Of a DNA stretch of 64,000 bases, positions 34,971 through 47,700 are shown piece after piece. Position numbers and translations under genes: made by a program. The notes beneath the pieces were generated by a model. That model saw only the letters and a program-made list of their open reading frames with translations, ran no database searches and was not told where the DNA came from. Positions within the stretch are counted from its first letter, which is position 1, and every line of letters begins with the position of its first letter. This stretch comes from Halicephalobus mephisto (taxonomy: Eukaryota; Nematoda; Chromadorea; Rhabditida; Panagrolaimidae), in NCBI GenBank assembly GCA_009193035.1, contig SWDT01000117.1, positions 1 to 64,000 of the forward strand, written 5' to 3'.

Positions 34971-37866
34971 ATGAAGAACATTTTTACAGTAATCATCTAC
35001 TTGAGTTTTTGTAAGTTTACTGTAGTAATTTATTTTCTATTTTTATAACTTTTTAGATTCTTTGGTTTTTGCTGGTCCTGTCAGTGTCAGGATCGAGACG
35101 GATAACCAAAGTGTGAGTTTTTTGTATTACTGTAATTTAGAAAAATTAAAAACTAAAAATTACGGTAATTAAAGAAAATTAAAACTTCAAAAATTACTGT
35201 AATTTTAGAAAAATTAAAAACTAAAAAATTACAGTAATTTAAAAAAATTCTAAAATTACTGTAATTTTAGAAAAATTAAAACTTTACAAATTAAAATAAT
35301 TCTTAAAAAAGTTAAATTTTTAAACCAAAGTAATTTTTACTGAAATATTGTAGGATTAAAAATTACATTTTAAACAATTTCTAGAATTCATTTTTTAAAT
35401 TTAAATTTGAAAGTTTATATTTTGAAATTATTTAATTTTAAATTTCTTTACCAAAGTATTTTTTTAAAATTTAACGCCAATATTTGAAACTTATCGATTA
35501 GGTCCTTATTTATCAGATTCAGGACCTAATCCAAAAAATAGATAAAAAAGTTCGATACATACTTTAAAAAGAAAAAAATTAAAAAAAAATTTTTTTTGAA
35601 CAAAAAAATAAAAAAAATCAAAAATAATTTTTTCCAAACAAAAAATTAAAAAGAAATTTAAAAAATCAAAAATAATTTTTAATAAAAAAATAAAAAAAAA
35701 ATTTTGAATGAAAATAAAAAAAAATTAATTTTCTTTGAACAAAAGGTAATATTTTATATAACTAACATTTAAATAAAATAGTAATTTTACATATTTATTA
35801 ATAACTGAATACCCAAAATTTCATTTTTAAAGAAAAATAAAATTGTTGATTTTGGGTCTTGACACGAATGCTGATGAAATTGTTACTAACAGTATTTTAA
35901 TGATTTTTAATTTTTTTGTATTTGAAAAATAAAACAAAAATTTTGAAATTTAATATTTAAAAAAACTTAAAAAATGACAAAATCACCATTCGTGTCGGGA
36001 CCAAAAATGAATAAAGTCGTTTTTTTACTTGATTACGGTGATTTCAGAACTTCCATATTGGGTCTGGACCTCGTCAGACGTTCGAACTCGTCGAAGAATA
36101 CCGACCTTTGTCCAGAGCATTCAATCCTAAAAAAGGTAAATTAAAATTTTATAAAATTTATTTGAATTTACAAAATTTGGATAATTACTAAACATTCTAC
36201 AGAATCCAAAGCAGTACCCCAATCTGTGGCCCATCCACCCCCATCCGTACCTGAACGAAAACCTTTGAAAATTGCAGAATCCACAGTCCACATCATCAAC
36301 GTCGGAGGTCAGGACGTCAGAATCGTCGACCATTCCAAGAGTAAAGAACAGCTTCAAGCCGAGACTGAAGCCCACATCGGGATGGGGAGAACCCCCGTCG
36401 TCATCGCTACTTTCAACAATCAAAAAGAAATGAAAGTTGTCAGTGGAAATTTCAACATTCAGCCAGTCGAAGAAAAAGGTGAGGATTTCGAAATAATTTT
36501 AGAAAATTTAAAAAAAGGTAATATTTCGAAATCAAGTAGATATTACTTTAAAGTGTAAATTTAGAATCTATATTTAGTTTTTTGTGGGTTTTTGTAGAAA
36601 GAGAAATCTAAAGAAAAAAAGTTCATATATGACGTTTTGAGCGAACAGAGGCGAATTCGCTTATTTTTTGAGCGAATTTTTCAATTTTCAAAGCGCTCTT
36701 TCTTTAATTTTCTTAATTTTCTTAGTTTTAATAAGTTTTTTGTGATCAAGAGCATTTTTGATTCCCTAGAAAAAAAATAATAAAAAATTTCCTATATGAC
36801 GTTTTAAGCGAATTCGCTTATTTTTTGAGCGAACTTAAAATCACAAATTTCCAAAACTCTTTTTTATTTTAATTTTATTAATTTTCAACAATTATTTCTT
36901 ATAAATAAGAGTGTTTTTGACTCTAGAAAAAAATAATAAAAAAGTTCATATATGACGTTTTAAGCGAACAGAGGCGAATTCGTTTATTTTTTGAGTAAAT
37001 TTCTTATTGTTTTAAACTTTGACTTTTTACTTCAATTTAACTAATTTTAATAAATTTTCACAATTAAATATATATTTTTGAAATTAATTACATCTATAAA
37101 ATATTTCAAAAAATTAACATCCGAAAATAAAAAATTCAAATTTATGAATATCGTAAATTTTTTCGTTTTAGAAGATTTAGGAAAATTTAATTATCTTAAA
37201 TATGATTTTAAGGAATTTTAACTTGATATATTATCAATATTGATCGTTGAAAAAATTAAAGTTTTTTAAATTGTGACGATTATTTATATTTTTAAAATAA
37301 CTTCAAAATCATGAACGGCGGAAATACAAGAGGATAAAATATAAAAGCGGACAAACTATAAGATCGAAAATACAAGATGGGGATAGTAAGTTCCTGTTGC
37401 TTTTTTTAGGCTGGATTTAGGCTTGGGCAAATCCAGGTATGGATACAGAAATGTCTTTAAAGAGCAAAGAAAGCATATTTTCGATTTTATATTTTATCCA
37501 TTCTTTATTTTGTCCTCTTATATTTCATCCTAATGCCCTTCAAAATGATTCGTATTTTATTGTTTCAGATCGCCCACGAAGCCGTTGGTTAGAGTGGACC
37601 CGGTGGAGCTCCTGTTCTGGAGAAGAAAGGATCCGGGTCAGGAACTGTCTCGTTGTTGATGGGATAAACTGCGAGGTCAGTCGAAATTTTAACAATAGCA
37701 ATTACTGAAGATCCATTGTTTTTTAAACTTATTTTTCCAGGGTCCATCTGTCGAAAAACAAAAATGTTTTTCCTTCATGCAGTCAGATATCCCTTTCGCT
37801 AAGGATCCCATGGTCATCGAGAAGGAGATTTTGGGGATCGATCCTGCTGCTCCTGTTGCGAAATAA
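34971..37866 (+). CDS. Secreted protein with one thrombospondin type-1 repeat
   Basis: Six exons (34971-35010, 35057-35112, 36048-36135, 36203-36478, 37569-37675, 37741-37866) sum to 693 nt, 230 residues. The first 19 residues are a signal peptide (MKNIFTVIIYLSFYSLVFA). A TSP1-like domain at about 159-200 has the stacked-tryptophan pattern WLEWTRWSSC, the arginine layer RIRVRNC, and later cysteines in INCEGPSVEKQKC. The middle region (about 60-155) resembles no family I know. TSP1 repeats usually mediate contacts in the extracellular matrix. The start follows directly after a trans-splice-like acceptor. A poly(A) signal aataaa is at 37920-37925. The next gene also encodes TSP1 repeats, so the two probably arose by local duplication or share a role. 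Confidence 0.75.
36625..37010. repeat. Three copies of a ~160-bp unit with an inverted core
   Basis: Copies start near 36629, 36791 and 36949. Each holds atatgacgtttt followed by agcgaacagaggcgaattcg or a shortened form, and ttattttttgagcgaa. The words aagcgaattcgctt are near-palindromic. They lie in intron 4 of the first TSP1 gene. Confidence 0.65.
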
Positions 37867-39116
37867 AAAATGTTTCTGATTCCATTGTTTTTTAAAATTA
37901 ATAATTTTGATTTAGTTGAAATAAACTTTTTAGAGTAACTTGAATCGTAATATTTATGAATTTTTTAAAACTTAATATTCGATTTTAAATTCGTTGAAAA
38001 ACGAGTGTCGAAACATGTCAAAATTAACTTCTTTTCCGTGGACCCCTTCGCACCTGGAATTCCGTCACAATCGCATCAATGGCATTCCTGTATCCATCTC
38101 CCAGAAATGAAAAAGTCGGTCGATCGAACAAGACCGAAACTTTGGCGCCCCCGGCGTGACCCAATTTTGGTCTCACCCTTTTCGAGTTGATTCGAGACAA
38201 TTTCCTCCGATACCGACAAATTCCCGAGTCTGTCCTTTAGCTTTACCGGTTTTTTACGGAAAGCTTTGAAACTTTTCCGTTTAAAAAATGATAAGCCCTT
38301 AGGGTTTAGATTTCGTTTTTTACATGCTAAAAAGTTTCGATAAAAATTTTTGTTTTGCAAATAATTCGGGTATCAGGAATTGTCTAGGTTATCTGAATGG
38401 AATATCAAATTCGGATGTGTTCTGATTGCGTAATTTTTGAATCATCGTTTTAGGTTTATCTCTCTAATTTTTGTTTGAGATGGATGTTTTATAATAACTT
38501 TTCGAACTAGGGTAGTGGTCCATTTGGTCAACTGCAATATTTGTTTCTTGAATATCTAGTAATTTTTAGCAGAGATTGCTTGGATAGTGTCTATGTTGGA
38601 ACAATTTTCCAAATTTTCTAAACACTATTTATTTTTTTACTAGAATCTCAGTGTGGATAGTGCTTTTAAAATTCTAAAAATTAGATTTCCTAAACACTAT
38701 CCATTTTTTATTAGAACCTCAATGTGGATAGTGTCTTTAAAAGTCTAAAAATTGAATATTTTGGACACTATTTAAACAATTAATATTCGGTTTAAATAAC
38801 TGAGTTATTTTTTAATTTTAAAACATAAATTCAGATTATTATTGATATAAATGAATTCGTTAAATTTGAACCTTATATCCTAACTTTATTTAATCTTATT
38901 TTTGGATTTTGTTTTAGAAGAACAATCAAGTGTAAAAAATTTCCGGATATCTAGATTTATCTTTTGAACTAATCATTGATCAGTTTTTAAATCATGGATA
39001 CCTTTCGCTCATGACATGGTTATCTAAAGGTGGAATAACTTTTTCCGTCTCTTTTGCGCTGTTCTCATTTTTACTTTATTTACTTATTTCGAAATTTCAG
39101 TTTTTGTTCTGGATCG
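37867..39116. other. Spacer between the two TSP1 genes
   Basis: A short GC-richer segment at about 38020-38200 has open frames on both strands but no family resemblance. A ggatagtg/cactatcc cluster lies at 38576-38780 with four alternating copies. An acceptor-like gaaatttcag at 39100 precedes the next start by 17 bp, a candidate trans-splice site. Confidence 0.4.
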
Positions 39117-42100
39117 ATGGAGCTCAATCCCAGGGCCCATCGCCTCAGGCAACTAGCGGTGGTATTAATTCTGTTAGGGTCATCAGTGGGTCCTATCGAA
39201 GGTCAAGAAACAAATAATAATGCTGGTAATTTTTGAGTTTTTGCTTAAGGATATAGTTAATCCGAACTCGGCTTTAGCTCCTCCAGAAAGTGTCACTCAG
39301 AATCCTAGTGAATTCAGAACAGGGAAATTGAAACAATTTTCTGGGTTTTTCACTCCAAGACCACTTCCAGCTAATGCTAATTTCGGTGAGTTTGGATTTT
39401 TCATAAAAGATACTTAAAAATATAGAATAATTTTTAAAAAAATATTTTACTAATCAGAATTCTATGGAAATTTTCGGAGTTTTTCAAAGTTCCGTAAAAA
39501 TTTTCGGAATGAAGATCTGAGTTCTGAAAATTCATGACTATTTCGTAATAGTTCTGTTTTTATAGTAATATGGTAATATGGTAATACGGTAATTTTTAGT
39601 TTATGCCTCAATCTGGGCAAGTTGGTCAGCTTGGTCCTTCTGCGTCAACAACGTCCAGATCAGAGTCCGTGCATGTAATACTGTAAGGGGTTTCACTTGT
39701 CCTGGTCCTAACCAAGAAAGGAAGTCCTGTGGTCAAGCCCCCAACAGAGCCCCGGTCCGGCAAAGAATCCGACCTTCTTCGGACTACGATACTGTAGATC
39801 CTTGGGAGGAAGACAGAAGAGAAGCTTTGAGACAACTGTATTCTGACTACAGTCCTCCAGAAAACGAAAGAAAACCAAAAGTTATTCCTAATTTTGGATT
39901 CAAAAAACCATTGAAGAATCCTGGAACCGATTTTGTCGCTGTTCAAAGAAGTGCCGGAAAAACCCAAAACTTCGGAGGGGGATACGGATCCGGAGTTGGT
40001 GCTCCCATCCCTCCACCGAGAGATGAAAGCTTCCAGAGAAGACAACACGCCGACGGTCCCGGACAAGCTCCAAGTAAGTTTTTTGTGAATTTTATATATA
40101 AAATTACTTTTTGAAAATTTAAGAAATAATTTAATAATTTTATTTCATTAGTGAAAATTCTAATTTAAATATTTAAAAATTTCAAAGTTGTTTCATGTCT
40201 AATTTTTGTAAAAAAAATTGATTTTTTGTAGTTATTTTATATTTTTATAATTTTTAAATTATATTTCTGGAAAATTAATAATCTCTTTTATTCATTTATA
40301 TTAAGAAAAAAATCACTAAAATTTCTTAAAAAATAAAAATCGAGGATTTTAATTTTTATGAATATTTAAAAAAATCGATAAATTTAAACTATTTCGAAAA
40401 TTATTCAATTGTAGTTATATGAATGGTTTACTTACAATATGATTTATAATTTTAGATTTATTGGTTGTAATTTGTTTTGTAGTATAGTAATAAGAAAGTA
40501 CTGTATATTGTTGAAGTTATTGGAACAGAATCCGTAAGTGGAGGTAGTAATAATAGCCCCGAAGATTCTGATTCAGAAGCTATTAGAAAAATTAAAGTAG
40601 TTATAAAATTATAAAATATACCGTATTAGTCTCGGAAAACGACTGATACTATGTCGGTTGGACTTCAGATAATCTAGAGTACGTACTATAACTTTAACAA
40701 CAGTTCGATAAACTACAGTATGATTTTAAACTTATTGGTAGTAATTTGTTTTGCAATACTGTAATAAGAAAGTATTATTATTATTGGAATTTCCAAAATA
40801 GGATTAAAAACTGAAAAGATCAGTGATATCTCTGAAGATTATACTTCAGAAGCCATGTCATTTAAAACATGTCCAATAGTTCTGAATCTGTGGACTATAC
40901 TGTCTAGTTACTGTCTAGTTACTGTATTTTTGCTTTTTTGTTTGAATAATTTCTTCCAGGTATGACTCCAGAACTCCTTTTCGGCTCCAAACTTGAGGTT
41001 CCACTAAAACGCATCAAGAGTGACAAAGCGTCAGAAACTGTAGGAATTGATTCCGTTAACGACCAAGAATCCAAAGAATCCTCCCATGAAGCCGGGGCAA
41101 ACAAGGTTGTTCCTTCCAAAGAACAAACCGCATCCCCATTGAAAGTCGGAGTTACGCCAGAAGAAAAAATAACCGTGAGTGCTGGAACTGCTCCGCCGTT
41201 GACGGAGGAATTGGAGTCTTTGTCCAGGGAAGAAACAAGTACTCCGGCAGAAATCAGGTGGGTTTTGACGAGATGAAATTTAAAATCTATAAAAATATAA
41301 TTAAAAATCTAAATATGGATATTAAAAAATGAATTATAAATCTGATACAGTACTATAGACAAGATATAAGATGCTCTCAGAAGACATACCGTATTCAGGA
41401 CGTCTTAAATTCAATTTTAAATAAAAATTAAATTTTATTAAAATATACAATTTTCAGAGAATCTACGACTTTGAAGACTTCTGAAATTACGTCTTTCCCT
41501 ATTGTCCCTTCAGAACCCGAACAAGTCTCATCTGAAGCCACGGAACCCCCTCCCCGGGTCCAAGTACCGACTCAAGCCCCCGAGCTTGAGGTACTTTTGG
41601 AATCCGACGCTCAATCAGAAGGCGAAATGTACGATGACGAGATAACGAAGGATCGAGTGTTCCCCACGAAGTCCGCCAAAGAAGAATTAAGGGAACTCGA
41701 AGCCAACATCGAACAACTTGAGAGAGAAACAGAAAAATACGACGACAGTAAACTGCATTCTGGAGAAGTAGTCTTCAACAAAGTCAGTTTTTTATATAAG
41801 CAAAGTTGAGTTCAATGGGTTACTGTAACAGTAGGTGTGGTTTCTTCAAGATGAAGACATTGTGATCCTGAGTCCTCGGGTGGACAGGGGGTTGTGTACC
41901 CCATGTTACTCTGGTCTAAAAGTTTCTAGATCTGTTTAAGCAGAACAAGTTTCGGAAAATGAATATCAAAATCACACAAGATTACGAAATAACAAAAACC
42001 AAATTTGTTACCTAGGTTACTGTAATTTCTAAAACCTTCCAGAAAGTCAAGACTATTTCGTAAAAAGTTTATGATTTTCAAGTAACGTTGAAATTGATTA

Positions 42101-43550
42101 ATAATTTTTAAAATTTGTACTTTTAATGATAATTTTAGGACACAGAAAAAGCTCTCGAATGGATGATCGCGAACATGACCAAAGCCACAGAACTCGCTCT
42201 GGCTGAGACGAAAAAACATTCAATTCTCGAAATCGATAATCAAGACAATACGAGGCTTCATTCTGGAGAAGTTGTCGTCGAGAAAGTCGACCATGCCGAA
42301 CAAAAAGTGCAAATTGACGGGAACCAGATTGTTAAGAAACTTCATGGTTCGAAAACCCGAATTGTTCCTCACAAACCTCAAAGAATAGATGCCAGCAAAT
42401 ACGATCAAGTCAAAATTGTAAGGTTTTAAAAACACCGTACAAAATTACAGATATTTAACTTTTTTAAACTAAAAATTCAGATTTTTGGAATTATTCTTAA
42501 TTTTGAAAATTAGAAATATTTAACTTTTTTAAACTAAAAATTCAGATTTTTGAGATTATTCTTAATTTTGAAAATTGGAAATATTTAACTTTTTTAAACT
42601 AAAAATTCAGATTTTTGGAATTATTCTTGATTTAGAAAATTAGAAATATTTAACCTTTTTAAACTAAAAATCCAGATTTTTGAGATTTTTTATTAATCCG
42701 TGATTACTCGATTTTGAATTTTGTTGATTTTATTTTTTAGAATAAGTCCGTTTTTGCCCCGTTCGTTTTTCCCAAATCTACGACTAAACCTCCTCAGAAG
42801 GAACCTGAAGCTCTCCAAGAATTCGTTCCAGTTCCAGAAAGAACCACAATTTCTCCTAATTTGAAAGCATTGGACCTTGACCTCGTTCCCAAAACCCCCA
42901 AACTCCCCAGTGGTCCACTGCCTTCTGTCCTTGGTTCTGGGGACGGCACAGGAGAGGTCTTCCTCATCGATGCTCCAGAAAGAAACAAAGGTTAGGAATT
43001 TCAAAACAAAATTTTTAAAATTAATAATTTCATATTCTAAAATTTCGTAATTTTTATTTTGAAAAAATTGTAATTTTTAATTTTTAATTAAAAAATCGAA
43101 AATTCAGAAGCCAAATGGAGTGAATGGCGAGAGTGGAACGATTGCTTCTGCGACAAGCAAGTCAGAACGAGAGTCTGTAATTACGACAGTGGATATCATT
43201 CCAAAGGTAGGAATTTTCATACTGTATCTTGTCTAAAATTGTAAAATTTTTAACTTACTTTTTTAATTTTTAGGTTGTTCTGGAAAATCCTTCGAATCCA
43301 GACCTTGTGTTTCGACCCGGCCTTGTCCTGCGAAATTAGCAGCTGCCAGAAGGCTATCGACGACCTCCACAGTTCGTCCTCCGGCAAACACAGACTCAGA
43401 AGGTCTCTACACTCTGGCGCCACCCAAGGGCCCAAGGACGAGTTACGCCTTCAAACCCCATCCTCTCTCTGCTGCTATCTCCAAAATTCGTTCGTTTTTT
43501 ACTTTTTTTTCAACTAAAATTGTAAATTTTCAGAAACATTCCGACTTTGA
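39117..43550 (+). CDS. Secreted protein with two thrombospondin type-1 repeats and a charged central region
   Basis: Ten exons (39117-39225, 39257-39385, 39600-40073, 40960-41257, 41458-41782, 42139-42417, 42741-42990, 43108-43206, 43274-43489, 43534-43550) sum to 2196 nt, 731 residues. A signal peptide (RQLAVVLILLGSSVGPIEG) precedes a TSP1-like domain at about 85-125 (WASWSAWSFC, QIRVRAC, CPGPNQERKSC) and a second at about 623-672 (KWSEWREWNDC, VRTRVC, SFESRPC). The region between is Glu/Ser/Pro-rich with a short coiled-coil-like stretch (KEELRELEANIEQLERETEK). It contains an internal repeat LHSGEVV at 436-442 and 485-491. Exon 1 may instead end at 39200 (after ATCGAAG), which keeps the same phase and gives a more usual 56-nt intron. 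A poly(A) signal lies at 43726-43731. Confidence 0.7.
42451..42690. repeat. Tandem repeat, 65-bp unit, about 3.7 copies
   Basis: The unit atatttaacttttttaaact followed by aaaaattcagatttttgg repeats at 42451, 42516, 42581 and 42646 with few changes, in an intron of the second TSP1 gene. Confidence 0.85.
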
Positions 43551-43976
43551 AAACGAGCTAATTTTCCATCCCTGGCTTTGATTCTTATTTTTTAAACAAC
43601 AATGCCGTAGGGCTTTCATCTGGACTCGAGAACGTGCAAAGTTGTTTCGAAATTGCTCAAAGATGTTAGTTTTTGTATTTATCGAGAACGAAATAAGTAA
43701 TATTAAAAACCGAAACCTGGAGTTTAATAAAAAAATTAAAATTGAATTAATTTCACAAAATAAGTACCAAATTAAAAATATTAAAAAATAACTTATGTTG
43801 AACTTAATTTTTTAAAAAGCGGATCCAGATTTTATAGTAGAAGTTTAATAATCATCTTTTTAAAATAAAAAAAAATCAAAATTTTTAAATTTTTCTTTCT
43901 ATAACTTTTTAAAGCTTCAAAAATAACATGATTTATTCCAACAAATATATTATTATTATTATTTGTATTTTTATAT

Positions 43977-44796
43977 TTACAACTCATGTATTAATCTCTG
44001 ACACATGTTCTGGAGCTGGTGAACCTGGAAGTTGACTGTATGGTCCCACTCAGTCTGAACTTGACAGAAGCATTGTGGAAATTGTAGAACGTCCTGGCCA
44101 GGTTGCAGGCCATCAACTGGAACAACAGCGGCAGCTCGTCTTGGATAACGCTGTGTTTGTGCAGGATCTCCGACCACGACTTGATTCGTTTGCTCAGATT
44201 GTCCAGTTTGTGGCTCTGGGTGAACCTCAGAGCAGCGATGTCCAGGACCTTGGGGTTTTCTCGATCAGATCTGATTGTTCCTTGGTAGTCTTCCTTGCAG
44301 ACGTCGACCAGGACTCCAGGACCTGGGCATAGATCACCTGGTCCACGGGGGTGGACGTGGACTCGTCTTCCTTGGAATTGTAGTAGTTCACACGGTCCCC
44401 CTTCATTCCTATCTGGAAGCAACGCCGAAGACGACAGGACTTGCACTTCAGAATCTTGAACTCTGCAAGTCCTTTCATATATACTCGAGCAATTTGGTTA
44501 GTTAGACAAGTTCAGAGTTTAGCATTATCAACTATTACGACGAGTTTGTGGAACAAGTGATGTTGGGCAATCCCAGTTAAGTGGACTGTCAGAGTAACAA
44601 CTTACTTTCAGCGCTGCAGTTGTTCAGATATTTACAGTATAGAGGTTTTGGGTTCAGAATCTGACGACGGAAGAAGGCTCCGCAAGCTGAAAACGCAACG
44701 ACTGAATGATCGTCGGATTGGAGTTGGCCTACCTCCGCAGACGCGAGCCCCGTATCTGTAGCATCCGGCCGACTGAAGGCAAATTTCACACTTCAT
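43977..44796 (-). CDS. Nuclear hormone receptor with complete DNA-binding domain and a shortened ligand-binding domain
   Basis: A reading of five exons (44733-44796, 44606-44686, 44323-44462, 44066-44248, 43977-44024) gives 516 nt, 171 residues, in frame throughout. The DNA-binding domain is clear. Zinc finger 1 is CEIC...YGARVCGACGAFFRR, joined across a 46-nt intron. Zinc finger 2 is YCKYLNNC...KCKSCRLRRCFQIGM. The stretch DIAALRFTQSHKLDNLSKRI to LARTFYNF resembles the late helices (H9-H11) of the receptor fold and MCQRLIHEL could be the last one. Helices 1-8 are absent. Introns 3 and 4 (74 and 41 nt, both GT..AG) are needed to keep frame. Reading straight through instead requires two frameshifts, in which case this is a pseudogene. 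Nematodes have very large families of such receptors acting as transcription factors. Confidence 0.6.
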
Positions 44797-47700
44797 TTTT
44801 ACAGAAGGTAATAAAATTCACCGAATCCGCCCGCTTTTATGGAGGCTAAGCAGGACAGGAGATTAGAAATCTCCGAGGGTAGCTCCTCCTGACGAGACCT
44901 CAATGCCGGAAGATCTTGATTTCCGTTGGGAAAACAAAACGTCATTTTGGGGGTTCCGATACAGTACTTACGTTATTAGGAATCACTGCATATGTCGGAC
45001 TTTTGCAGTTTACGGGGAGTAGGGAAATTCCTATGCTTATTAGAACCTTAAAAACCGCAGTGATCTGCTGTTACCTGGAGAAGGTCGCCCTTTCCCTTAG
45101 AGCAAATGACGAGGTTTACTCGAACATCAAGATGAAATATTGAAGTGACGTTGGGTGGTGGAAAAATGCAAAAGTTGCACAGGAAGAGAGAAAACTGATT
45201 TCTAAATAATTCACAAATCTGGACTTTATGCATTCATGGGATAATTGGGAATTGAAAAACCGAGGAGAGTTTAGGGACTAGCTACAGTAAGAAAACGAGG
45301 GCCTAGATCCAGTCGGTAATTTGGGGGAATGACCGTTGACAGGACCAGAGTTGTCGGTTTCCGGTTTGAACTTGGAGGACTCGCATAGGAACTGAATTTG
45401 TCGTTTTGGAGACAAGGGAATTGAATTCGAACAGACAATTCAAGCTGTGCAACCGGTGCTTGTGGTCGAGACCGTAGTCCAAGTTAACACAGACCACTCT
45501 TAGCCATGGAGTAGATGGAATTTGCTTAGTTAAACTGTTTTCTTAGAAGTCACTTAGCAACTTTCAGAAAGTCCCAATTACCAGTTTTCGGACGATCCTA
45601 ACAAGGACAAAAAGTTGGAGGTGATAAAGCTCAAGTTTATAAATTCCCTTATCTGTGAAAAAACCACATGCAATCTCTCTTCTCACTCTCAAGTCTGTGG
45701 CTCATCGGAAACCAGCTAATTGTCGCTGTTTAATTTTTGTAATTTTATTTCAATTTTAACTTTGAGTTTAACTTTAAAATAAAAATGACGTTAGAAAAGT
45801 GACATCAGTATCCCGAGACCGGTCATCGGGGCACCCTGACGGAATCTTCCGAGATACATAAAATAGGCTAAAACGTCGAATTACATGACGTGATGAACGG
45901 CAGTCGGAAGAGCATTTTTTGTACAAGAAAAGAAATGCTTGCAACAACTGAGGGGATTCTGAAACTGTGCCCACAAAAGCAGGTTCTGCCTTAGCTCTGC
46001 AAGACTTAAAATTCACGTAGACAAACTGCTGGTCGAAAGTAACGATTGGCTGGGTCGGTGACTCCGAGAACAGCCAATCGGTGAGTGAGTTCATTCAGAG
46101 GTTTGTTTGTGAAAGAGTCGAGTTCAGAGACCTCATTTACAGTGAGTTTAGGATTCATTTATGAAAGGTCCAGGAATTCAGTCCTATACTTCCAATAAAA
46201 CCTATATGGGTGGAAGTTACGAGCACATACAAAATAAGAGAAACACCAAGTGTACCGTGATCCTCACCGAGATTCTTAACCAGAATTTCAGTGAGTTTTT
46301 GACCAGAAATCATGTGATGTTGATACTGGCTAAGGAGTAATAAAAAGTGAAGTAATTATAACACTGGAATTAGTTTGCTAAAAGTGAAGTGAATTATATC
46401 GAGGGCTGTTATAGAATCTGAAGGAAGGGAAATCAGATATGGGACGGTATCGTATCCTTAGAAAACCGTAGGAGATACCCAATTCTACTTTTCTGGAAAG
46501 AACAAAATTTTAGAGTAGTTTAATTATTAATAAACCTAAGGTATTATTGGATACTAGAAATAAAGCAGATGGAAAATGTGTTTATTTTTCGAACAATTTC
46601 CTCGTAGTTAGTCTTCATACGAAAATCCGTCAGATGATTTCCCTAAAAAAAATTTTACTGATCATAGATTTCGTTGAAGAAAAAATTGTTAACAACAATA
46701 GTTTCCTTTCTTCTAGAATATTCTATCAAGGACAAAGGAAGCAAACATCAGCCAATTGTGAGAATTAAGTGATCAGCTACAAAAATAATATTTGAAATTT
46801 TTTGAAAAATTTTATTAGTTTTATATTTTATAATAGAAAAATAATAAAAATAATTGAAAATTTTAATTAATTTTATATTTTAGGAAAATATTAAAAATCA
46901 TTGAAAATTTTTTATGTTTCGTTTTGATTGAAATTAAACTAGACATAATTTTTTATCTTGTTTGGATCTGAAATATAACTGGTTATTAGCCGAATCTTTT
47001 GAAAAAAGAACTCCAATCTTGTGTTCTCATTCAACAAAATTTTTCCGAATGTTGTCAGTTTTCGAAATTCATAATTGACATTTTTTTCGTAATTTGTTAT
47101 TTCTGATTTCGAAGTTATATAATAATTATAGTTTAATTTTTTATAAAAGTAAGTCAAGCAGCTTCTACTTAATCATACGGAAATCTCCGACAACGAAAAA
47201 CTTTTTTTAGATTAAGAATCGTTTGATCTTGACATCTAACAGTGACCTAATCTAGGTTCTGTATCTCTGAAAACAAATGGAGATTGAAATTTCCGAAGAA
47301 AAAAATATTTAAAAAATGAGAAACTTGTAAAAGAATAATTTTAGGGAATCTTTGTGTAGTTCCCTGATCAAGGGATAACTGAAATCTGTCTCAAACGAAA
47401 AATGGATACTGTAAGTCGTGTTTATTTCATTTCCAGTTTTTATTAAAAACCCAAAAATAGAATTTTCTCTTTTATTAATTTTGTTTTGATTTCCCAAATT
47501 TCGAAATATGTGGAAAATAGTAAATCCACATAAATGTACTATATAAAATTGTAATTTTATTAATATTTAATATTTAATATTTAATTGTCAATTTTCTATT
47601 TTCTGCATATGTTAGACTTTACAGATATCAATTTACTATTTATATATATTGCTCTAATATTTAAGAACTATAAGTTTATTTTTAAAATTTTTTTGTTATT

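Noticed and set aside
38005..38360. Overlapping short frames on both strands between the TSP1 genes
   Set aside because: No domain, no acceptor-donor pair joining them to either TSP1 gene; treated as non-coding.
43991..44446. Single long frame as a separate protein
   Set aside because: Its upstream part is out of frame with the zinc fingers and reads as unnatural sequence; only the later part matches receptor helices, so it was placed within the receptor gene.
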